DNA from: Clostridia bacterium
GTDB lineage: Bacteria; Bacillota; Limnochordia; DTU080; RSA5
Length of the DNA stretch: 64,000 nt
Direction of reading: 5' to 3'
NCBI GenBank assembly: GCA_002919235.1
Contig: PKEX01000037.1
Span: 64,001 to 128,000, forward strand
Shown here: positions 58,223 to 64,000 of the stretch, one piece after another
How the letters are laid out: each line of letters starts with the position of its first letter
Position numbering within the stretch: position 1 is the stretch's first letter
Notes under the pieces: model-generated
The model's database searches: none
What the model saw: only the letters and a program-made list of their open reading frames with translations
What the model was told of the DNA's origin: nothing
Program-made: the position numbers and the translations under genes

Positions 58223-59377
58223 ATGGCGCGAGGAACCAAGGGCCGGGTGATGGTGGCGATGAGCGGCGGCGTGGACAGCTCCGTGGCCGCCGCCCTGCTC
58301 CTCGAAGAAGGCTATGCGTGCATCGGGGTCACCATGCAGCTCTGGCCGGAGGACCTGCCGCGCGAGCACGAGAGCGGCTGCTGCTCCATCTCGGCGGTGG
58401 AAGACGCGCGCCGCGTCGCCAACAAGCTGGGCATTCCCTACTACGTGCTCAACTTCGCCGACATCTTCGTGGAGGAAGTGATCGACCGCTTCGCCGACGA
58501 GTACCTGCGGGGCCGCACGCCCAACCCGTGCATCGTCTGCAATGAAAAGGTGAAGTTCGGCGCCTTCCTTGAAAAGGCGCTGGAGCTTGAGTGCGACTAC
58601 GTGGCGACCGGGCACTACGCCATCGTGGAGCGGGACGAGGCCAGCGGCCGCTACCTCCTGAAGCGGGGGAGAGACCGGCAAAAGGACCAGAGCTACACGC
58701 TGTACGGGCTCACCCAGGAGCAGCTCTCCCGGACCCTCTTCCCGTTGGGACCCTACCTTAAAGAAGAAACCCGCCGGATCGCCCGGGAACTGGGGCTCAT
58801 CACTGCCGCCAAGCCCGACAGCCAGGAGATCTGTTTCGTGCCGGAAGGGGACTACCGGGCGTTCATGGAGCGGTACCGGCCGGAGAGCAAGCGGCCCGGG
58901 CCCATCGTCGACCTGCAAGGGAACGTCTTGGGCCAGCACCAGGGCATTGCGTTCTACACCGTGGGCCAGCGAAAGGGCCTGGGCATCCCTCATCCCACGC
59001 CGCTCTACGTGGTGGCCATCGACGAAGTGAACAACGCCCTGGTGGTGGGCCCCCGGGAGGCGGTGGAGGGATGGTCGCTCCTGGCCGATCCGGTGAACTT
59101 CATCGCCGTCCCGCAGCTTGACGGTGCGCGGCGGGTCACGTGCAAGATCCGCTACCGGGTGCAGGACGCGCCCGCCACCATTGAGCCGGCGCCGGAGGGC
59201 GGGGTCATCACTCGCTTCGACGAGCCGCAGGCGGCCATCACTCCCGGGCAGTCGGTGGTCTGGTACGACGGCGACGTGGTGGTGGGCGGCGGCATCATCC
59301 AGAAGGATCTCAAGCTCGACGGGATTTCCTTCCCTGCGCCGGGAGCCGCCGCAGGCCAGCCTCTCCTTTCGCGCTAG
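58223..59377 (+). CDS. mnmA: tRNA-specific 2-thiouridylase MnmA
   Basis: MnmA thiolates U34 of tRNA-Lys, -Glu and -Gln. It has 384 residues. The PP-loop is MSGGVDSSVAAALL (about 13-26). The two catalytic cysteines are in RTPNPCIVCNEKVKFG (about 98-113) and DSQEICFVPEGDY (about 199-211). The C-terminal beta-barrel domain follows. An extra Cys pair lies near residue 52 (CCSISAVEDA), as is usual. ATG 58223. It receives sulfur from the adjacent desulfurase. Confidence 0.96.
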   Translation: MARGTKGRVMVAMSGGVDSSVAAALLLEEGYACIGVTMQLWPEDLPREHESGCCSISAVEDARRVANKLGIPYYVLNFADIFVEEVIDRFADEYLRGRTPNPCIVCNEKVKFGAFLEKALELECDYVATGHYAIVERDEASGRYLLKRGRDRQKDQSYTLYGLTQEQLSRTLFPLGPYLKEETRRIARELGLITAAKPDSQEICFVPEGDYRAFMERYRPESKRPGPIVDLQGNVLGQHQGIAFYTVGQRKGLGIPHPTPLYVVAIDEVNNALVVGPREAVEGWSLLADPVNFIAVPQLDGARRVTCKIRYRVQDAPATIEPAPEGGVITRFDEPQAAITPGQSVVWYDGDVVVGGGIIQKDLKLDGISFPAPGAAAGQPLLSR

Positions 59378-59428
59378 AGCGGCCCGGAGGCGGGCAGACT
59401 AACCCCGCGCGAAGGAGGGGGGTCGCCC

Positions 59429-59947
59429 GTGCCTTTGGGAAGAGAGCTCATCGGCATCCCCGTCCGCGCCGCCGGCCTTCGCGAACCCCTGGGCGAAGTG
59501 GTCGACCTCTGCTTCGACCGCCGGGGGCGGCTGAGGGCCCTGGCGGTGCTCCCCCGCACCGGGTTCTTCCGCAAGGAACGGCCAATCCCCATCCAGCGCT
59601 TCCTTCAGGTGAACGGCGAAGGTGCCGTGCTGGCCTCCCGCGACGACATGGCGAGGGCAGAGGACGGCTGCGAGAGACTGGTGCGCCTGCGCACGGGCGA
59701 GCGGGCTTTGCGGGGCCTCTTGCTGTTCGGACCAGACGGCCGCGAGCTGGGATGGCTGGGCGATGTGGCCCTGGAGCCCGGGACGCTGGAAATTTGGGGC
59801 TTTGAAGTCTCAGGCGGCGCGCTGATGGACCTTCTGGACGGGCGGTCCATCGTAGGCGCCCAAGGCGCCCGGGCGGTGGAAGGCGGCCTCGCGCTGACGG
59901 ATCTTCCCCACATGAACCTTGAGCCGGAAGGTGAAGCTAACCCTTGA
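59429..59947 (+). CDS. PRC-barrel domain protein
   Basis: This 172-residue protein has a first PRC-barrel at about residues 1-65 (GRELIGIPVRAAGLREPLGEVVDLCFD, then RGRLRALAVL). A probable second, more divergent half lies at about 85-145 (LLFGPDGRELGWLGDVALEPGTLEIWGFEV). Such proteins are small beta-barrel adaptors, sometimes RNA- or membrane-associated; Bacillus has yrrD in the same neighbourhood. GTG 59429 has GAAGGAGGGGGG upstream. Function unknown. Confidence 0.85.
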   Translation: MPLGRELIGIPVRAAGLREPLGEVVDLCFDRRGRLRALAVLPRTGFFRKERPIPIQRFLQVNGEGAVLASRDDMARAEDGCERLVRLRTGERALRGLLLFGPDGRELGWLGDVALEPGTLEIWGFEVSGGALMDLLDGRSIVGAQGARAVEGGLALTDLPHMNLEPEGEANP

Positions 59948-59962
59948 GGAGTTGATCCACTC

Positions 59963-60145
59963 ATGCTGCGAAGCCGCTTGTTTTGGGGCATTGCCGGCGC
60001 GCTGCTCGCGATGGCGGTCGCCGCCCGCCGGAGAACCTGGAGGAGAACGGCCGGGATGGAGCGGGCCGTAAGCAGCCTGCGATCGCTGGCCGAAGCGGGC
60101 ATCGCCGCGGCCGGCTCCACGATTCGCGCCGCGCTGCGGCGCTGA
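59963..60145 (+). CDS. Small basic membrane protein of unknown function
   Basis: This 60-residue protein has one N-terminal membrane helix (about 4-21, WGIAGALLAMAVAA), then a strongly basic segment (ARRRTWRRTAG) and an amphipathic Ala/Arg/Leu helix. The positive-inside charge suggests the long part is cytoplasmic. ATG 59963 has TGAGGAG about 12 bases upstream and lies 15 bases after the PRC-barrel gene. The short length makes the call less sure, but the spacing, charge pattern and ribosome site support a real gene. Confidence 0.6.
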   Translation: MLRSRLFWGIAGALLAMAVAARRRTWRRTAGMERAVSSLRSLAEAGIAAAGSTIRAALRR

Positions 60146-60172
60146 CGGGCGAAGGAGCGCCTCCCGTCCACG

Positions 60173-61201
60173 ATGTCGCGGCGCGGCAAGATCCTGATCC
60201 TTGCGGGTTTTGCGCTGCTCATCGGGCTCTTCCTCTACCGGGTGCGGGAGGCGCTCACCCCGTTTTTTCTGGCCCTCGCCGTCGCCTATCTGGGCTACCC
60301 GCTGGTGAAAGCGCTGGAACGGCGGGAGGTCCCCCGGGTGGTCGCGATCCTGCTCATGTACGCGATGTTCGCCGCCGCGGCCGTCCTGCTGGTCTACGCC
60401 GTGCTCCCCAGCCTCGAGCGGGAACTCCAGCTCATGATGGAGCTCTTGCCGGGACAGATGCGGCGGCTTGAAGCGCTCTTCCGGGACGTGCTGCGGGGCG
60501 TGCGCCGGATCCCGCTGCCCAGCGGCCTTGAGGCGCTGGCCGGCCTCGCCGTCCAGAGGGTGGAAGCCCTGCTGCACGGGGTGGCGGCCCGGGCGGCGGA
60601 GGCTCTGGTCGCCGCCTTCTCCCACTTGTTCAACCTGATCCTGGCGCCGTTCCTGGCGTACTACATCCTTCGGGACCTGGACGACCTGGCCAAGACCGCC
60701 GTCTCGTGGCTGCCCGCGGGCGCCCGCCGGGACGTGCTGGAGCTGGCTTCCCGCGTCCACCGGGCGGTGGGCGGTTTCGTGCGGGGCCAGCTCATCGTCT
60801 CCCTGGCGGTAGGCCTCCTGATCGCCCTGGGCCTTTCGCTCCTAGGGGTGCGGTACGCCCTGATCCTGGGCCTCCTCGCCGGTCTCTTCGACATCATCCC
60901 GTACTTCGGTCCGATCCTCGGCGCCGTGCCGGCCGTCGCCTTCGCGCTGCTGCGTTCGCCGCTGACGGCCCTGTGGACGCTGCTTCTCTTCGTCGCGGTG
61001 CAACAGCTGGAGGGGAGCTTGCTCAGCCCCAAGGTGGTGGGAGAGCAGGTGGGCTTGCACCCGCTGACGGTGATCTTCTCGGTCCTTGCCGGCGGCGAGC
61101 TCTTGGGGGTGGCCGGAATGCTGCTGGCGGTGCCTTTCGCAGCCGCCGTGAAGGTGACGGCGGGCTTCGTCGGCGAAAAGCTCATGGGGGAGAGCGGGTG
61201 A
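60173..61201 (+). CDS. AI-2E/PerM family membrane protein
   Basis: This 342-residue polytopic membrane protein of the AI-2E family includes possible exporters of small molecules or ions; the substrate is not predictable. The N-terminal helix pair (about 8-75), an amphipathic region (about 85-160) and a C-terminal helix bundle are visible. The latter carries FDIIPYFGPILGAVPA (about 241-256) and LSPKVVGEQVGLHPLTVI (about 284-301), both family signatures. ATG 60173. It immediately precedes the alaS promoter, as yrrI-type genes do in Bacillus. Confidence 0.9.
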   Translation: MSRRGKILILAGFALLIGLFLYRVREALTPFFLALAVAYLGYPLVKALERREVPRVVAILLMYAMFAAAAVLLVYAVLPSLERELQLMMELLPGQMRRLEALFRDVLRGVRRIPLPSGLEALAGLAVQRVEALLHGVAARAAEALVAAFSHLFNLILAPFLAYYILRDLDDLAKTAVSWLPAGARRDVLELASRVHRAVGGFVRGQLIVSLAVGLLIALGLSLLGVRYALILGLLAGLFDIIPYFGPILGAVPAVAFALLRSPLTALWTLLLFVAVQQLEGSLLSPKVVGEQVGLHPLTVIFSVLAGGELLGVAGMLLAVPFAAAVKVTAGFVGEKLMGESG

Positions 61202-61224
61202 AAAGGCCAGCGCGGTGGGTTTGA

Positions 61225-61253
61225 TTGACAAAGGATAACCCCTCTTGTAACAT
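61225..61253 (+). promoter_or_regulatory. Sigma-A promoter of alaS
   Basis: A perfect TTGACA (61225-61230), exactly 17 bases, then TAACAT (61248-61253). The leader to the alaS GTG is only about 25 bases, so there is no room for a T-box. Confidence 0.85.
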
Positions 61254-61284
61254 TAACAGTGCATTTCGCGAGGAGGCGACCGGC

Positions 61285-63954
61285 GTGAGGCAGATGAGCG
61301 CCAACCAGCTGCGGCAGGCTTTTCTCAATTTTTTCGCTGAAAAGGGTCACCGGATTCTGCCCGGCGCGTCGCTGGTGCCGGCGAAGGATCCCACGCTCCT
61401 TTTGACCAGCGCCGGCATGGTCCCCTTCAAACCGTACTTTTTGGGCCTTGAGACGCCTGAGCACCGGCGGGTGACCACGTGCCAGAGGTGCCTGCGCACG
61501 GGAGACATCGACCACGTGGGCAAGACCGACCGGCACCACACGTTCTTTGAAATGCTGGGCAACTTCTCGTTCGGCGACTATTTCAAGCGAGAAGCCATCA
61601 CCTGGGCCTGGGAGTTCGTCACCGAACGCCTGGAGCTGGAGAAGGACCGGCTTTGGGTTTCGATTTATATTGAAGACGACGAGGCTTTCGACATCTGGCA
61701 CCGTGAAGTGGGCCTGCCCGAAGAGCGCATCGTCCGCCTCGGAAAGAAGGATAACTTCTGGGAGATCGGCGTCGGGCCGTGCGGCCCGTGCTCGGAAATC
61801 TACTACGACCGGGGCGAAGCGTTCGGCTGCGGCGAACCGGACTGCCGGCCCGCGTGCGACCGCTGCGAGCGGTACCTCGAGATTTGGAACCTGGTGTTCA
61901 TCCAGTACCATCAAGACGAAAAAGGCCAGCTCACCCCGCTCAAGAGCAAGGGTATCGACACCGGAATGGGCCTTGAGCGGACGGCCTCGCTCCTGCAAGG
62001 CGTGGCCAGCAACTTCGAGATCGACATTATCCGCCCCGTCGTCGATCACATCGCCTCCGTCGCAGGGATTCCTTACAAGAGCGATCCTGACGCCGACGTC
62101 AGCATGCGGGTGATCACCGACCACATGCGGGGCGTCACGTTCATGATCTTCGACGGCATCCTTCCCGGGAACGAGGGGCGAGGCTATGTGCTGCGCCGGC
62201 TGCTCCGGCGCTCCGTGCGCCACGCCAAGCTCCTCGGCATCGAGGGCAGCTTCCTGGCGGGAGTGGCGGACCGGGTGATCGACGTGATGCGGGACGCCTA
62301 TCCCGAGCTGGAGGGGGCGCGGGAGTACATCCGCCGGGTGGTGGCACAGGAGGAGGCCCGCTTTCACGAGACCCTCGATCAAGGGATGGAGATCCTCGAG
62401 CGCCTGGCGGCGGAGGTCTCCCGCTCCGGCGGGACGGTGCTGCCCGGCGAAGACGCTTTCCGCCTCTACGATACCTACGGGTTTCCGCTGGAGCTCACCG
62501 AAGAGATCCTGGCGGCGCGCGGCCTGACGCTGGACCGGGCAGGCTTTGAACGGGCCATGGAAGCGCAGCGGCAGAGGGCCCGGGCCGCCCGGGGCGAGAT
62601 GGGTTACCTGGGAGACAAAGGCCAGGTGGCCTATCACGAGCTGGACCTGGAAGTGGTGGAGACGCCGTTCCTGGGTTATGAGACGCTGGAGGCCGACGGC
62701 CGCGTGGTGGCCCTCATCGCCCGGGGCGAAAAGGTGGGCCGGGTGGAAGAGGGCGAGGCCGTCGAAGTGATCCTCGACCGGACGCCGTTCTATCCCGAAG
62801 GCGGCGGCCAGGTGGCCGACACGGGGGTAATCGTCTCCGACGGCGGCCGCATGGTGGTGGAGAGCGTGATGCGGGTCGCCGGGGGGCTGATCGTCCACCG
62901 CGGCCGGGTGGTCTCCGGTGTCCTCCGGGTGGGCGACGAGATCCGGGCCCAGGTGGACGCCGAGACGCGCCTTGCGACGGCGCGCAACCACACCGCGACG
63001 CACCTCCTGCACAAGGCGCTCCAGGAGGTGCTGGGAGAGCACGCGAAGCAGGCGGGTTCGCTGGTTGCGCCCGACCGCCTGCGCTTCGACTTCACCCACT
63101 TCAAGCCGCTGACCCGGGACGAATTGGCCGAGATCGAGCGGCGGGTGAACGCCGCGATCCTGGAAGACCTGCCGGTGACCACGATCATCACCTCGCTGGC
63201 CGAGGCGCAGGCCATGGGGGCGATGGCCCTTTTCGGCGAGAAGTACGGCGAGCGGGTGCGGGTGGTGAAGATCGGCGAGTGGAGCATCGAGCTCTGCGGG
63301 GGCACCCACGTCTCGTCCAGCGCCAGCCTGGGGATGTTCAAGGTGGTCGAGGAGACGGGCGTCGCCGCGGGCGTGCGGCGGGTCGAGGCGGTGACCGGCA
63401 AGGGAGCGCTCCAGTTTGTGCGGGCGCAGGAGGAGACGCTGGCCGACGCCTCCCGCAAGCTCCAGGTGGCCCCGGAGCAGCTGCCGCAGCAGATTGACAA
63501 GCTCCTGGGCACCGTGAAGGAGCTCGAGCGGGAGGTGAACCGGCTGAAGGCCCGGCTTGCCGGGGCGTTCGTCGATTCCCTGGTGTCCCGGGCGCAGGAC
63601 GCCGGAGGCGTCAAGGTGGTGGCGGAGAGCGTCGACGGCCTCGACCGGGAGGGGCTGCGGGCGCTCGGCGACCGCCTCAAGGAGGCGCTGGGACCGGCCG
63701 TGATCGTCCTCGGCTCGGCCACCGGCGGCTCGGTGCAGATGGTGGCCATGGCCACCCCGGACGCGGTCGCCCGGGGGATCGACGCCCGCTCGGTGATCCG
63801 CAAGGCGGCGGCCGTGGTGGGCGGCGGCGGGGGCGGCAGCGAGCAGATGGCGCAGGCCGGCGGGAAAGACCCGTCCCGGCTGGGAGAAGCCCTGGCGGAG
63901 GCCAGGGCGGAGATCCTGGAACGGCTCCAGAGCCAGGAGGCGCGCCAGGTTTGA
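61285..63954 (+). CDS. alaS: Alanyl-tRNA synthetase
   Basis: This class II synthetase has 889 residues: aminoacylation domain (about 1-440) with RRVTTCQRCLRTGDID and HHTFFEMLGNFSFGDYF, editing domain with HTATHLLHKAL (about 569) and CGGTHVSSSASLG (about 671), and the DHHA1 C-terminal domain (about 740-889). The Cys-rich stretch CGEPDCRPACDRC (about 190) is a zinc-knuckle-like insertion seen in many AlaRS. GTG 61285 is chosen because it has GAGGAGG eight bases upstream and lies downstream of the promoter; the frame is open to 61225, inside the -35. Confidence 0.97.
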   Translation: MRQMSANQLRQAFLNFFAEKGHRILPGASLVPAKDPTLLLTSAGMVPFKPYFLGLETPEHRRVTTCQRCLRTGDIDHVGKTDRHHTFFEMLGNFSFGDYFKREAITWAWEFVTERLELEKDRLWVSIYIEDDEAFDIWHREVGLPEERIVRLGKKDNFWEIGVGPCGPCSEIYYDRGEAFGCGEPDCRPACDRCERYLEIWNLVFIQYHQDEKGQLTPLKSKGIDTGMGLERTASLLQGVASNFEIDIIRPVVDHIASVAGIPYKSDPDADVSMRVITDHMRGVTFMIFDGILPGNEGRGYVLRRLLRRSVRHAKLLGIEGSFLAGVADRVIDVMRDAYPELEGAREYIRRVVAQEEARFHETLDQGMEILERLAAEVSRSGGTVLPGEDAFRLYDTYGFPLELTEEILAARGLTLDRAGFERAMEAQRQRARAARGEMGYLGDKGQVAYHELDLEVVETPFLGYETLEADGRVVALIARGEKVGRVEEGEAVEVILDRTPFYPEGGGQVADTGVIVSDGGRMVVESVMRVAGGLIVHRGRVVSGVLRVGDEIRAQVDAETRLATARNHTATHLLHKALQEVLGEHAKQAGSLVAPDRLRFDFTHFKPLTRDELAEIERRVNAAILEDLPVTTIITSLAEAQAMGAMALFGEKYGERVRVVKIGEWSIELCGGTHVSSSASLGMFKVVEETGVAAGVRRVEAVTGKGALQFVRAQEETLADASRKLQVAPEQLPQQIDKLLGTVKELEREVNRLKARLAGAFVDSLVSRAQDAGGVKVVAESVDGLDREGLRALGDRLKEALGPAVIVLGSATGGSVQMVAMATPDAVARGIDARSVIRKAAAVVGGGGGGSEQMAQAGGKDPSRLGEALAEARAEILERLQSQEARQV

Positions 63955-63973
63955 TCGCCGAGGGGGTGACGAA

Positions 63974-64000
63974 GTGGACACACCCCAAAGCGATGCCACG
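63974..64000 (+). CDS. 5' end of a probable ireB (UPF0297) gene
   Basis: GTG 63974, preceded by GAGGGGGTGACGAA, opens a frame reading M-D-T-P-Q-S-D-A-T that is cut by the window end. In Bacillota the gene after alaS is usually the small UPF0297 protein (ireB/yrzL), whose N-terminus has this kind of short polar start before a conserved Met-Lys-Phe. Nine codons cannot prove it. Confidence 0.55.

Noticed and set aside
60661-63999. A 1112-codon open frame on the minus strand opposite alaS
   Set aside because: It is an exact shadow of alaS in a GC-rich genome: the product is His/Arg/Gly/Pro low complexity, it has no recognisable domain or ribosome binding site, and the plus strand is clearly AlaRS.

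Overview
This window is a GC-rich, almost gene-saturated chromosomal segment of an endospore-forming member of the Bacillota (Firmicutes). The sporulation genes gpr, spoIIP, yqfC and yqfD, a CIRCE-controlled hrcA, and a gene order that follows the Bacillus subtilis yqeN-to-alaS region support this. High GC, frequent GTG/TTG starts, GTGA/ATGA overlaps and strong purine-rich ribosome binding sites fit a deep-branching high-GC lineage (Limnochordia, Symbiobacteria or Thermaerobacter type). The exact taxon cannot be fixed from the sequence alone. I see no insertion sequences, prophage, CRISPR array, tRNA or rRNA genes.

Layout. 0-9 kb: end of an upstream gene (probably comEC), holA, rpsT (minus), a 46-residue zinc-ribbon protein, gpr, a minus-strand pair (L,D-transpeptidase then an orphan solute-binding protein), spoIIP, murJ (minus). 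9-19 kb: lepA-hemW, then the heat-shock cluster hrcA-grpE-dnaK-dnaJ followed by prmA-rsmE. 19-24 kb: two metallophosphoesterases, then the minus-strand phoP-phoR-(ABC ATPase-like/PhoU fusion) operon. 24-30 kb: mtaB, HIT protein, rpsU, NfeD protease, floA, a small proline-rich membrane protein, yqfC-yqfD. 30-36 kb: phoH-pgpH(yqfF)-ybeY-dgkA/PAP2-cdd-era. 36-44 kb: queA-tgt-yajC-HD protein-secD-secF-UbiB-like kinase-LapA-like protein. 44-54 kb: recJ-apt-rel-dtd, a structured intergenic region, a parvulin/TPR foldase, hisS-aspS. 54.8-64 kb: 6S RNA, rarA, cymR-type Rrf2 regulator, iscS, mnmA, PRC-barrel protein, a small membrane protein, an AI-2E family exporter-like protein, alaS, and the first nine codons of a probable ireB.

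How the genes work together. The segment combines translation and tRNA modification (rpsT, rpsU, lepA, prmA, rsmE, mtaB, queA, tgt, mnmA, hisS, aspS, alaS, dtd, ybeY, era), protein folding and export (hrcA regulon, yajC-secDF, foldase), cell envelope and spore morphogenesis (murJ, L,D-transpeptidase, spoIIP, gpr, yqfCD, dgkA/PAP2) and nucleotide second-messenger signalling (Rel, PgpH).

The least ordinary items are: (i) a degenerate ABC-ATPase domain fused to PhoU and encoded with PhoP/PhoR but with no Pst transporter in the window; (ii) a divergent pair of sigma-E-like promoters that appear to drive spoIIP and an L,D-transpeptidase/solute-binding-protein operon; (iii) a probable CTG start codon for a DgkA-PAP2 fusion; (iv) a compact promoter/terminator/hairpin array at 49.9-50.1 kb with no recognisable riboswitch motif.
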